From: Treponema sp.
Lineage (GTDB): Bacteria; Spirochaetota; Spirochaetia; Treponematales; Breznakiellaceae
Assembly: GCA_031265435.1 (NCBI GenBank)
Contig: JAISCR010000033.1
Location: 1-64,000, forward strand
Direction: 5' to 3'
DNA: 64,000 nucleotides
In this document: piece by piece, positions 8,025-15,866 of the stretch
Numbering within the stretch: the first letter of the stretch is position 1
Layout of the letters: each line of letters begins with the position of its first letter
Notes under the pieces: generated by a model
What the model was told of the DNA's origin: nothing
What the model saw: only the letters and a program-made list of their open reading frames with translations
Database searches by the model: none
Position numbers and translations under genes: made by a program

Positions 8025-8704
8025 TACTGAATCTTGAAGGCGTGGAAGCGCTTATCTTTGATCTTGACGGTACACTTATCGACTCAATGGGCGTATGGAA
8101 AAAGATAGATGAAGATTTTCTTTTGAAGCGGGACATTCTCATCCCCGGCGGCTACAAGGATGCTGTAGCGGCCTTGAGTTTTGTTGAAGCCGCCCGGTAC
8201 ACCAAAGACTATTTTTCCCTGAATGACAGTACCGATGCCATAATACGTGAATGGATGGACATGGCGCGGCATGAATACGCAAACAGTATTCCTCTCAAGC
8301 CCGGCGCCGCCGAATTTCTTGAAGCGTTGCGGAAGCGGGGAATAAAGCTGGGAATTGCCACAGGTTCTTCAGAGCTTCTCTACGAGGCGGTACTCAGGCG
8401 GCACAATATCAGGGATTATTTTCAGGCGATCTGTTCTACAGACGGCGGGAGCCGGGGCAAGTCTTTCCCCGATGTGTTTCTCCGTGCCGCCGGGATCCTT
8501 TCGGCAAGGCCCGAAGCATGCCTTGTCTTTGAGGACATCCCCGAAGCCGCGCGGGCCGCCGGAAAGGCCGGGATGAAGCTTGTCGGTGTGCTGGATCGCT
8601 TTTCCCGCGGCAGATGGAAGGAACTTGAGGAGCTTTCAATCGCTGTAATTAAGGACTACCGGGAGATCAGCATACCCCGCCTCGGAATGGTTAATCCTGA
8701 ATGA
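8021..8704 (+). CDS. HAD-family phosphatase, PGM-like
   Basis: A haloacid-dehalogenase hydrolase of 227 residues with all motifs: motif I DLDGTLIDSM (nucleophile D about 16), motif II GIATGSS, motif III lysine near GKSFPD, and motif IV CLVFEDIPEAARAA. A helical cap inserted after motif I places it in the beta-phosphoglucomutase/phosphatase subgroup. The substrate cannot be read from sequence; small sugar phosphates are usual. The ATG overlaps the btuF-like stop (ATGA), so the two are coupled, but no functional link to B12 uptake is evident. Confidence 0.85.
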   Translation: MILNLEGVEALIFDLDGTLIDSMGVWKKIDEDFLLKRDILIPGGYKDAVAALSFVEAARYTKDYFSLNDSTDAIIREWMDMARHEYANSIPLKPGAAEFLEALRKRGIKLGIATGSSELLYEAVLRRHNIRDYFQAICSTDGGSRGKSFPDVFLRAAGILSARPEACLVFEDIPEAARAAGKAGMKLVGVLDRFSRGRWKELEELSIAVIKDYREISIPRLGMVNPE

Positions 8705-8761
8705 CTCTAAACACAGAGCGGAGAATCCAAGAAAAAGATGATTAAACTACTCTATTTCGGC

Positions 8762-9547
8762 TCAGGCTTTCTTCCTGAAGCGGGCCACATACATGGGGCC
8801 CATGCCGGATGTGTCCGGCAGAATCATGCGGCCCAGGGGGCCCGCCTCTCCTTCGGGGAAACCGGGAAGATCCGGTTCAACAGTATCACCGTACTTTTTT
8901 AGAAGTCTCCCGGCAACTCCTTCGTTTTCTTCGGGATTCAGGGCGCAGGTTGAGTAGACCAGGGAACCTCCCTTTTCCAGCAGCAGAAAACATGAGGAAA
9001 GCAGGGCCCACTGGCGCTGTGCAAGAAAACGCGGACGGCCCGGTTTCCAGGCCATATATGCCTTTTGATCCTTGAGCACATGCTCCTCGCTTGAACAGGG
9101 TGCGTCAAGCAGTATAGCGCAGAAGCGGCCCTGCTCCGATTTACGTCCCCCCTGGGCAGCGGCGTCAAAACCGGAAACCCGTATCCGGCTTCTTGTTTCC
9201 GGGAACAGGTGCCTGTCAAGAACTTCCGAAAGGCGGCGCCTTCTTTCCGCGGAGAGTTCGTTGCACAGAAGCCGCGGGCCGCTTTCCGGGCAGTCGTTTT
9301 TCAAACGGCTTGCGATGACAAGACTCTTGCCGCCGGGAGCCGCGCAGGCATCCAGTATCAGCCCTTCGGCGTCAAGACGCAGAGATTCTGCCGCCAGTAC
9401 GGAAGCCCTGTTCAGGCGGTAGGGGAGGGCGAGTCCTTCGGCGTAGGGGAAAGCGGTAACACTGTCAAGGAGACTCTCTCTCAATTTTTTCCAGCGGCCG
9501 CCGTAGATATTCCGATACCAGGCTTCAAAATCCTCATTCACCGTCAT
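8762..9547 (-). CDS. NOL1/NOP2/Sun-type RNA m5C methyltransferase
   Basis: A SAM-dependent methyltransferase of 261 residues that probably makes 5-methylcytosine in rRNA or tRNA. Visible are the SAM site ACAAPGGKS, motif IV LLDAPCSSEEHV and motif VI VYSTCALNPEENEG, with the two family cysteines. The start at 9547 overlaps the stop of the upstream lipid-kinase gene (ATGA), ruling out the longer open frame. The length is short for RsmB or RsmF (no N-terminal RNA-binding or C-terminal PUA domain), so the target is uncertain. Confidence 0.88.
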   Translation of the reverse strand: MTVNEDFEAWYRNIYGGRWKKLRESLLDSVTAFPYAEGLALPYRLNRASVLAAESLRLDAEGLILDACAAPGGKSLVIASRLKNDCPESGPRLLCNELSAERRRRLSEVLDRHLFPETRSRIRVSGFDAAAQGGRKSEQGRFCAILLDAPCSSEEHVLKDQKAYMAWKPGRPRFLAQRQWALLSSCFLLLEKGGSLVYSTCALNPEENEGVAGRLLKKYGDTVEPDLPGFPEGEAGPLGRMILPDTSGMGPMYVARFRKKA

Positions 9548-10650
9548 GAAGGCTTGAGAACAGGAACCACGGGAGAGGTAAGCTCTATGGCGGCAGGGAA
9601 ATCTTCTTTGGTGAGAAGCGCCGTTTCTCCGTCCATCTGGGCCAGAATCGGATGTTCGCCGCGGAATTCCATGCATGCGGCGCTGAGGAGGATTGATTCC
9701 CTGCAGCGGATATGCTCACCGGTTTTGAAAAGGCCCTTGAGGGCAACTTTACGGAGCAGAGGCATCTGCTTTACCGCGCAGACATTCCTGTCGTCGGGGA
9801 GAATTCTGTTGTGGGAACCATAGGTTCTGTGTCCCGAAGCCCCCACGGCCAGGAGCAGCACTTTTTCCCGGAAGTTCTGTATCTCTCTTCCCTTTTCATC
9901 AAGGGCCCGCACATCCATATAGTCTACCCGGTAGATCCTGTCATAGAACAGGGCGGCAATATCGACCCAGAGCTTGTATGAATCTCCGGGGAATTTTCCC
10001 TTCATCTTGTTGGTCATGTGGGTAACAAAGGCGTCAAGACCCACCGAAAGGATATTGAAGGCAAGGAAGGGGCCTTTGGATGTTGCGGTGCGGAGTCTCA
10101 ACGCCCGCGCCCGGTCAATTCTGACAGGTTCGACGAGGAGATCCAGGGCATCCGCCAATTCAGCCGCGTCGGCCCCGTCATTCCCCGTGCCCATGGGAAG
10201 CCTCAGGACAACGCAGTGGGAAAGCGTTTCCGGCTTGGCGTGGAAGAGGCCGGTAAGCACTTCAAGACTCGTGCCGTCCCCTCCCGCGGTAATGATGAGG
10301 TGAAAGGGATGCAGCCCCGTTACGGCTTTTTCCCCGGCCTCAATTTCATCGATAAGGGCGGCGGCGATCTTCGAAGCGTGTCCCGGGCCCGTGGTGAGTA
10401 TCAGTCCGGGGGCAGGGCCGCCCTTTTCCTTTGAACAAATGGAAGGTCCCGCCTGCCTTGCGGGAAGAGAGGCCGCCTTTGCCCTGTAAAGCTTCAGGGT
10501 TTCCTCGTGGCGCCGCCACCGCTTCTGTATGACGAATCCTCCGGCTTTTGGGTTGGTAATGATCGTAAAACGGAGAACCCTTCCCGGCGCAACGAGACAA
10601 TGCCCGCAAATTTCCGCCATGGAAGCAGCGAAAAATTCAATGTCCATCAT
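9544..10650 (-). CDS. Diacylglycerol-kinase-type lipid kinase
   Basis: A 368-residue protein of the DAGK catalytic family, which phosphorylates lipids such as diacylglycerol or sphingosine-like alcohols at the inner membrane face. It starts the fold at FTIITNPKAGG and carries the nucleotide loop ITAGGDGTSLEVL (about 118-130) and PMGTGNDGADAAELADALDLL (about 152-172). The conserved GGDGT is intact. The start at 10650 lacks a strong ribosome site; a later in-frame ATG at codon 11 is possible. The gene overlaps the downstream methyltransferase by 4 nt and is probably co-transcribed with it. Confidence 0.85.
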   Translation of the reverse strand: MMDIEFFAASMAEICGHCLVAPGRVLRFTIITNPKAGGFVIQKRWRRHEETLKLYRAKAASLPARQAGPSICSKEKGGPAPGLILTTGPGHASKIAAALIDEIEAGEKAVTGLHPFHLIITAGGDGTSLEVLTGLFHAKPETLSHCVVLRLPMGTGNDGADAAELADALDLLVEPVRIDRARALRLRTATSKGPFLAFNILSVGLDAFVTHMTNKMKGKFPGDSYKLWVDIAALFYDRIYRVDYMDVRALDEKGREIQNFREKVLLLAVGASGHRTYGSHNRILPDDRNVCAVKQMPLLRKVALKGLFKTGEHIRCRESILLSAACMEFRGEHPILAQMDGETALLTKEDFPAAIELTSPVVPVLKPS

Positions 10651-10734
10651 AATATATACAGAATACCTCCGCTTTGATTAATTTACAATGCGGATTTATG
10701 TGGATTTAGCCTTTGCGGATCAAACCCTTTCAGA

Positions 10735-11391
10735 TTAAATCCCGTGGATTGAATCTTCCAGGTTGTACACGTCTTCCACGCCGTCCACCAGAATGGCGCC
10801 CATGCCGGCTTCAAGCGATGGAACCAAATCAATATCGTAACGGTCGCCTATCGAAACGCAGGAAGCCGCTTCGGTTTTGAGTATTTCGGCAGCCTTGAGG
10901 TAGAGGCTCTTGTGGGGCTTGGGGATACCCAGGGTATCGAGGCCCACAATGCGGGAACAGGGAAAGAATTCCGCGGTTCCCAGGATGCCGAAAGTCCTCA
11001 GCGCAATGGACACGGTATTGTTTGTTACCACGGCCAGTTTATAGGAACGGGCCAGCCTTTCCAGGGTTTCCCGAAGGCGGGGATCTGGTTTGAGATACAG
11101 TTCCGGTTTGTAATCTTCTTCCCGCCAGCGGATGTTTTCCGCCATGCCGACCCCGTAGTCCAGGATCACCTTGCTCAGGGATATCGTCTCCCCGCCGTGT
11201 TTCTGTGCCCATTCGGAACGGTAGACATCGGTTTCCCCCTTCATCTCCTCAAAAGTCTTCCCGTATCGCGCGGCAAGCCTCACCAAAAGGGTGTCCACCT
11301 GACTTTGGGCATAGACCGGGTGGGAGTAGAGAGTCATGTCCATATCAAAGAGAAGAGCCTTGGGCTTTTCCGGCAGACGGTAGATCTTCAT
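10735..11391 (-). CDS. HAD-family hydrolase
   Basis: A 218-residue HAD hydrolase. Motif I is DMDMTLYSHP (nucleophile D about 16), motif II VTNNT, motif III lysine in IPKPHKSLY, and motif IV SIGDRYDIDLVPSLEAGMG. The small helical cap resembles subfamily IA enzymes that dephosphorylate nucleotides or glycolate phosphate. Its ATG overlaps the stop of the prs-like gene (ATGA), so it may clean up a phosphorylated by-product related to PRPP or nucleotide metabolism; that is inference from position only. Confidence 0.82.
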   Translation of the reverse strand: MKIYRLPEKPKALLFDMDMTLYSHPVYAQSQVDTLLVRLAARYGKTFEEMKGETDVYRSEWAQKHGGETISLSKVILDYGVGMAENIRWREEDYKPELYLKPDPRLRETLERLARSYKLAVVTNNTVSIALRTFGILGTAEFFPCSRIVGLDTLGIPKPHKSLYLKAAEILKTEAASCVSIGDRYDIDLVPSLEAGMGAILVDGVEDVYNLEDSIHGI

Positions 11392-12668
11392 TCCGTTTCT
11401 GTATCGAAAAGACTGTTTTGCAGGGGCAGGGGAGGCCGGGAATCGGCCAGGAGTTTCGTGATGATCTCCCGGTTATCCAGCAGGGAGGAAATCGACTGGT
11501 TCTGATGAAGCCGGGAAATAGTCTGGGCAAAGAGCCTCGAAATATCCACACTGATATACCACTCTTTTGTGAGCACCTCTTCCTGGTAGATCGCATTGGT
11601 ACCGATGATCCGGTAGAAAAGCCCCTCCCGGTATGCCGCATCAAAGTACTTGATCGCGTCCCCGGAAAAGAGAGGAAGACTGATTGCCGCAATTACCTTG
11701 CCCGCTCCGCTTTCCTTGAGCATCTTCATGCCCTTGAGGAGGGTGCCGCCGGTACCCAGCATATCGTCGGCCATGAAGACTGTTTTTCCCCGTACATCCC
11801 CCAGAAGTTTAAGCTCCGTAATATTGCTCTCCTGCGCGTTCCTGCTGAGCTTGGAGTAATCCCGTTCCTTGTAGAGAAGGTTGAGGGGCTTTTTGAGGGC
11901 ATTGGCATAGAATTTATTCCGGTCTACCGCCCCGGTATCGGGGGAAACCACGACAAAATCATCGTTGAGAATGCCGTCCATCATGGAAAGGCAGCGGATT
12001 GTCTGGTAGCTGGCATGGAGGTTTTCGAGCCGCATACGGTTGAAGGAAAGCACGATGTCCCTGGAATGAATGTCCATGGTGATGATGTGATTCACCCCGA
12101 GGCTTTCAAGAATCTTTCCCACCCGGCTGGCGGTGAGACCCTCCCGTCCCTTGGCCTTGTGCTGCCGGGCATAGGGATAGGTGGGGAGCACCAGGGTGAT
12201 ATGCTCGGCCCCCGCGTGTTTGGCCGCGTCCACGGTCACAAAAATGGTCATGAGATGGTCATTAACCGAGAGGGCGCGCTTGTCATCCCCTCCGGAAAAA
12301 TTCACTGGATAGCGGTTCTCCACATCCTGGACGATATAAATGTCTCTTCCCCGGATCGATTCGAGGATCTCCGCCTTTATCTCTCCGTTGGGGAAGTGGG
12401 TAAACCGCGCCGGAACCTTGAAGTCGGGAGTACGGCATTTACCCTTGTCCTGGCCGCTATGAAGGGAATGGGAAATTACATCATTGACAAAATTGATACG
12501 GCTTCCCGCCGTTTCCAGATCCAAACAATAACGCCTTGCCAGGGCTACGGCCTGTTTTTTGAAGCTGCGGCGGTACATCTTTTTGAGATGGTTTATCATC
12601 TCGTCCGCAAAGACTTCGCCGCCGGGACATGCAAGAACCGCCAGATTTGCCGACATAGTTTGTTCCAT
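11388..12668 (-). CDS. prs: Ribose-phosphate pyrophosphokinase-like protein, long form
   Basis: PRPP synthase family: transfers pyrophosphate from ATP to ribose 5-phosphate. Recognisable parts are FPNGEIKAEI (about 112-121), PTYPYARQHKAKGREGLTA, the HIITMDIHS region, and the PRPP loop VFMADDMLGTGGTL near residue 295. At about 426 residues it is roughly 110 longer than classical Prs, mostly through N-terminal and internal additions such as the stretch QAVALARRYCLDL. I prefer ATG 12668 or 12656 over the long open frame; the ribosome site is weak in each case. It is the first gene of a pair with the HAD hydrolase. The long form may have altered allostery or be specific to spirochaetes. Confidence 0.82.
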   Translation of the reverse strand: MEQTMSANLAVLACPGGEVFADEMINHLKKMYRRSFKKQAVALARRYCLDLETAGSRINFVNDVISHSLHSGQDKGKCRTPDFKVPARFTHFPNGEIKAEILESIRGRDIYIVQDVENRYPVNFSGGDDKRALSVNDHLMTIFVTVDAAKHAGAEHITLVLPTYPYARQHKAKGREGLTASRVGKILESLGVNHIITMDIHSRDIVLSFNRMRLENLHASYQTIRCLSMMDGILNDDFVVVSPDTGAVDRNKFYANALKKPLNLLYKERDYSKLSRNAQESNITELKLLGDVRGKTVFMADDMLGTGGTLLKGMKMLKESGAGKVIAAISLPLFSGDAIKYFDAAYREGLFYRIIGTNAIYQEEVLTKEWYISVDISRLFAQTISRLHQNQSISSLLDNREIITKLLADSRPPLPLQNSLFDTETE

Positions 12669-12749
12669 GGATATCTGATCCTGCCACGGAATGCCCCTGT
12701 GGGTCAATATATCGCATTTTACTTTCCGCAATCCGCGGCGATTCGGGCC

Positions 12750-13964
12750 TCAGTTCTCCAGAATGGTGATCTCCACCCTCCTGTTGCGGGAACGGTTCTG
12801 CTCCGTATCGTTGTCCGCAACCGGCCTTTCCGCCCCGTAGCCCCTGACAACAACTCTGTCCGCCCCGCGGACTTTTTTACCGATAAGGTACTCCGCCACC
12901 GCCGCGGCCCGTTCCCGGGAAAGTCTGTTCCGGCCTTCGGCAGTACCGGCCAGAGCCGTGTGTCCGGCAATCAGTATATCCCGTTCCGGATAATGCAGCA
13001 GAATCTCTGCGATCCTGTCAAGTTTTGATTTTTCCTGCCGCGGTAATACTGCCGAATCCGCCTGGAACTGTACGTTTTCAAGGCTGATCGTTATCCCTTC
13101 ATCATCCACCCTGACCGAGGCGTCGGGAATATTAAGGCTGTTGATTTCCTCGGCTATACGGCCGGCTACCCGGTTCTTATCCATGTCTTCCGATTCCAGA
13201 AGCCTCGCCTCGGCAGTGCCCCGGTACTCTACGATTCGCCCGGTAGAAAGTTCAAAGATCATTCTGAAACTTTCGGTATAGGCCGCGGCCTGACCCATCT
13301 CCCTGTCCCAGTAGACTATCTGATCCGAAGCGCCCATGATCCTCGAAGGCCATACCCTTCCCCGTACTGCCGGAGGTTCACTCAGGATCCGGTAGGAAAC
13401 GGAAAAAGCCGGGTAGTTCCCGCCTTCCCATTCGCGTTCGCCCAGATACGTGTAGTTCGCGTTAAAAGGGATACGGTAGGGCTCCTCTATGCCGAAACTG
13501 TCCCGAAAATCGTGCATCTCATGGCCTTCGGCAGTCCAGGTTTCGCCGGGTTTAAGATCCCCGCCCGGGAAAACCGGCACATTACGCACCACCGGCATAT
13601 AGTATTTTTTTTCAATATCAATATAGCCCATGGCATCCCGGATAAAGACCGAATCATACTCCCTTGACCACTGGAAACTCCTCGCGTTCCCCGCGTTTTC
13701 CACGGTCCTTTCGGAAGTCTGGAACACCGCCTCATGCCGGCCCCTGCCGTCTATGGCTCCCGTAACCTTTACCGCAATACGATTGAGTATCTCCGATCTG
13801 TGGTTGAGCCTGTAGTCCAGGTATACATCCTCTTTTACGGTTGAAAGAATACGGTATGTGTCCCCCTCCCGGTATCTATAGGCAAATTCTTCGGCGCCGC
13901 CGGGAAGGGTAAGGCCGAAAAGGATACAAGGCCAAAGAAAGCAGCAGATCCATTTTTTTCTCAT
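12750..13964 (-). CDS. OmpA-family envelope protein
   Basis: A 404-residue exported protein. The signal peptide is MRKKWICCFLWPCILFGLTL ending near PGGAEE. The middle is a beta-rich domain of unknown family. The C-terminal ~110 residues are an OmpA/MotB peptidoglycan-binding domain: FQADSAVLPRQEKSKLDRIAEIL, IAGHTALAGT, LSRERAAAVAEYL, then GAERPVADNDTEQNRSRNRR, which bears the peptidoglycan-binding D and R. It probably tethers the outer membrane or periplasmic complexes to the wall. GGAGG sits 4 nt before the ATG. The ATG overlaps the stop of a regulator-like remnant (ATGA). Confidence 0.85.
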   Translation of the reverse strand: MRKKWICCFLWPCILFGLTLPGGAEEFAYRYREGDTYRILSTVKEDVYLDYRLNHRSEILNRIAVKVTGAIDGRGRHEAVFQTSERTVENAGNARSFQWSREYDSVFIRDAMGYIDIEKKYYMPVVRNVPVFPGGDLKPGETWTAEGHEMHDFRDSFGIEEPYRIPFNANYTYLGEREWEGGNYPAFSVSYRILSEPPAVRGRVWPSRIMGASDQIVYWDREMGQAAAYTESFRMIFELSTGRIVEYRGTAEARLLESEDMDKNRVAGRIAEEINSLNIPDASVRVDDEGITISLENVQFQADSAVLPRQEKSKLDRIAEILLHYPERDILIAGHTALAGTAEGRNRLSRERAAAVAEYLIGKKVRGADRVVVRGYGAERPVADNDTEQNRSRNRRVEITILEN

Positions 13965-14080
13965 ACAACCTCCACGGTAATGCCCATGTCCTCCATTATT
14001 TTCACCCATGAGTCTTCAATATTACTATCGGTAATTACCGTATAATGTTTGACTTCCCGCGGGGCCGGTGTTATTGTAGT
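13961..14080 (-). pseudogene. C-terminal remnant resembling a DeoR-type regulator
   Basis: Upstream of the OmpA-like gene the same strand reads REVKHYTVITDSNIEDSW and then KIMEDMGITVEVV before a TGA that overlaps the OmpA-like ATG. The alternation of a short strand (HYTVITD), a helix and a terminal strand (ITVEVV) resembles the last ~30 residues of DeoR-family sensor domains. No start or DNA-binding domain is present; the frame closes at a stop upstream and runs into the deoC control region. It looks like the 3' end of a deleted gene that was once coupled to the OmpA-like gene. Identity is tentative. Confidence 0.4.
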
Positions 14081-14124
14081 AACAAATAATGTGATTATAC
14101 TCACAATTGAGAGGGCTTATATTC

Positions 14125-14775
14125 ATGGATAAAGAAAAACTCTGGTCTTGCATCGATCATACTCTCCTCAAGCCGACAGCCGGCTGGGAGGCAGTTCGGA
14201 CTCTTTGTGATGAAGCCGAGCGTTACCACGCCGCTTCGGTATGCATCCCCCCGGTTTTCGTCGAAAAAGTCAAGAAGGCATACGGAAACCGCATAAGGAT
14301 CTGTACCGTAATCGGTTTTCCCCTGGGCTACAATACCACCGCGATAAAAGTTGCCGAATTGCGGGAAGCCGTTGATAATGGCGCCGATGAATTGGACATG
14401 GTGATCAACCTGGGGCTTGCTGTGTCCGGGGACTTCAGGGGAGTTACCGCGGAGATTAAGGCCCTCAGGGACGCTTCCTCCGGCAAGATCCTCAAGGTGA
14501 TCATAGAGACCTGTTACCTTTCACAAGAACAGAAGATCGATCTGTGCGCCTCTGTAGGGGAGGCGGGGGCAGACTATATCAAGACTTCCACTGGTTTTGG
14601 CCCGGCGGGGGCCAGCCTTGAAGATGTGGAACTCTTTGTAAAACATATCCGTCCCGGCATCAAGATAAAAGCTGCCGGTGGTATCTCCACCCTGGAAGAT
14701 CTGGAAGCCTATATCAAAGCAGGCTGCAGCAGAATCGGTACCAGCAGGGGAGTACACATTTTAGGAGGAGTATGA
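14125..14775 (+). CDS. deoC: Deoxyribose-phosphate aldolase
   Basis: DeoC cleaves 2-deoxyribose 5-phosphate to acetaldehyde and glyceraldehyde 3-phosphate in deoxynucleoside salvage. The 216-residue TIM barrel shows the Schiff-base lysine in DYIKTSTGFGPAGAS and a second conserved lysine in IKAAGGIST. ATG 14125 follows GAGAGG at about 10 nt; an upstream in-frame codon at 14107 is unlikely. Its stop overlaps the start of a uridine-phosphorylase-like gene, so the pair forms a nucleoside-degradation operon: phosphorylase product deoxyribose 1-phosphate feeds this aldolase after mutase action. Confidence 0.95.
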   Translation: MDKEKLWSCIDHTLLKPTAGWEAVRTLCDEAERYHAASVCIPPVFVEKVKKAYGNRIRICTVIGFPLGYNTTAIKVAELREAVDNGADELDMVINLGLAVSGDFRGVTAEIKALRDASSGKILKVIIETCYLSQEQKIDLCASVGEAGADYIKTSTGFGPAGASLEDVELFVKHIRPGIKIKAAGGISTLEDLEAYIKAGCSRIGTSRGVHILGGV

Positions 14776-15518
14776 TGGCGCTCGATCTTACCGTAGAAGG
14801 AAAACAGTATCACATTCGCTGCAGGGAAGGGGATGTAGGACGCTATGTGCTTCTGCCCGGCGATCCTTTCCGCACGGATCTGATCGCATCGTTTCTGGAT
14901 GACGCGAAGCTTGTGGCCCACAACCGGGAACACAAGACATGGACAGGTTACCTTGACGGAGAGAAGGTTTCGGTTACCTCTACCGGCATGGGCTGCCCTT
15001 CCACCGCCATTGCCCTGGAAGAACTGATTAAAATCGGGGCGGATACCTTTATCCGCATCGGGACTGCGGGACGGGTTTGCGACGCGTCCTGCGATGAAAC
15101 CCTGGACGGAGTGATCTGTAACGCGGCTGTCCGGGACGAAGGCACCACGATTCACTATATCCCCATCGAGTATCCGGCCATAGCGGATCGCCATGTGGTG
15201 GCCGCCCTGGCGGATGCCGCACAGGCCAGAGGGCTCAACTATATAGAAGGCATCTCCCAATCCAAGGATTCTTTCTACGGCCAGCATGAACCTGACAGCA
15301 TGCCTGCCGCCGCCCGGCTGCATGAACGCTGGGAAGCATGGCGGAGGGGAAATGTGATGTGCTCCGAAATGGAGACGGCGGCGCTTTTTGTTATTTCCAG
15401 TATCCGTTCAAAGCGCGCCTCCGCGATCATGTCCTTCAAGAAGATGGAGGATACTATCCAGGTAGCCTGCGATGCCGTCAGGTTATTAATCAAACAGGAC
15501 GGGGTAAAAATAGTATAG
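14775..15518 (+). CDS. udp: Uridine phosphorylase-like nucleoside phosphorylase
   Basis: A 247-residue NP-1 family phosphorylase that splits uridine or deoxyuridine with phosphate. Motifs: LLPGDPFR (phosphate site), TSTGMGCPSTAIALEEL, IRIGTAGRV, and near the end MCSEMETAALFV, where the glutamates bind ribose. TTTAGGAGGAG precedes two adjacent ATGs; the second (14775) has the better 6-nt spacing and overlaps the deoC stop by one base. A strong tRNA promoter follows directly after its stop, marking the operon end. Confidence 0.9.
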   Translation: MALDLTVEGKQYHIRCREGDVGRYVLLPGDPFRTDLIASFLDDAKLVAHNREHKTWTGYLDGEKVSVTSTGMGCPSTAIALEELIKIGADTFIRIGTAGRVCDASCDETLDGVICNAAVRDEGTTIHYIPIEYPAIADRHVVAALADAAQARGLNYIEGISQSKDSFYGQHEPDSMPAAARLHERWEAWRRGNVMCSEMETAALFVISSIRSKRASAIMSFKKMEDTIQVACDAVRLLIKQDGVKIV

Positions 15519-15523
15519 TTCAA

Positions 15524-15552
15524 TTGACTTTTTTGTGTATTCGGAGTATAAG
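15524..15552 (+). promoter_or_regulatory. Promoter of the CAT tRNA
   Basis: TTGACT at 15524-15529 and TATAAG at 15547-15552 are separated by exactly 17 nt, a near-consensus sigma-70-type promoter. The tRNA begins 40 nt downstream. Confidence 0.7.
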
Positions 15553-15591
15553 TATTTTCACCGCAGGGAGAACTTCGTCTGCGGCATTTCA

Positions 15592-15665
15592 GGGCCTATA
15601 GCTCAGTTGGTTAGAGCTGCGGACTCATAATCCGTCGGTCCCAGGTTCAAGTCCTGGTGGGCCCA
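15592..15665 (+). tRNA. tRNA with CAT anticodon (Ile2 or Met)
   Basis: A 74-nt cloverleaf. Acceptor GGGCCTA pairs with TGGGCCC, the D arm is AGCTCAGTTGGTTAGAGC, the anticodon loop CTCATAA sits on a CGGA/TCCG stem, and the T arm contains GGTTCAAGTCC. The discriminator is A, and CCA is not encoded. The body resembles bacterial tRNA-Ile2, whose C34 becomes lysidine so that it reads AUA, but an elongator Met tRNA cannot be excluded by eye. A tyrosine recombinase gene lies just downstream, the usual arrangement for an element integrated at a tRNA 3' end. Confidence 0.95.
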
Positions 15666-15669
15666 TTGT

Positions 15670-15706
15670 AAATGCTTATATTGCAAGGATTTATACATAA
15701 GCATTT
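15670..15706. repeat. Inverted repeat between tRNA and integrase
   Basis: AAATGCTTAT at 15670-15679 is matched by ATAAGCATTT at 15697-15706, a perfect 10-bp inverted repeat with a 17-nt loop. It lies 5 nt after the tRNA. It could be a recombinase binding site or a weak terminator for the tRNA. Confidence 0.55.
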
Positions 15707-15772
15707 TATAAAAACCCAAGGACTGCATGGCATCGTGCGTTTATTTTTTTCCAGTAGTATGGAGGAATTGTC

Positions 15773-15847
15773 ATGCCCAAACCTCTGAAACCGTTCGTTA
15801 TTCATATTATAATACATAGTTCCCCAGTGTATGTTCGATGGATGTAA
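15773..15847 (+). CDS. Possible 24-residue leader ORF before integrase
   Basis: ATG 15773 follows GGAGGAATTGTC, an excellent ribosome site, and gives 24 codons (MPKPLKPFVIHIIIHSSP and six more) ending in TAA at 15847. It overlaps the upstream end of the integrase open frame in another phase. It matches no family I know. It may be a leader peptide controlling integrase translation, or decay of an excisionase gene. Support is only the ribosome site and position. Confidence 0.35.
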   Translation: MPKPLKPFVIHIIIHSSPVYVRWM

Positions 15848-15866
15848 TCTTGAGACCTTAGGAGGA

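Noticed and set aside
11205-13028. A 607-codon open frame on the plus strand
   Set aside because: It is antisense to the prs-like and OmpA-like genes, whose motifs are clear; the long frame is a by-product of GC-biased codons.
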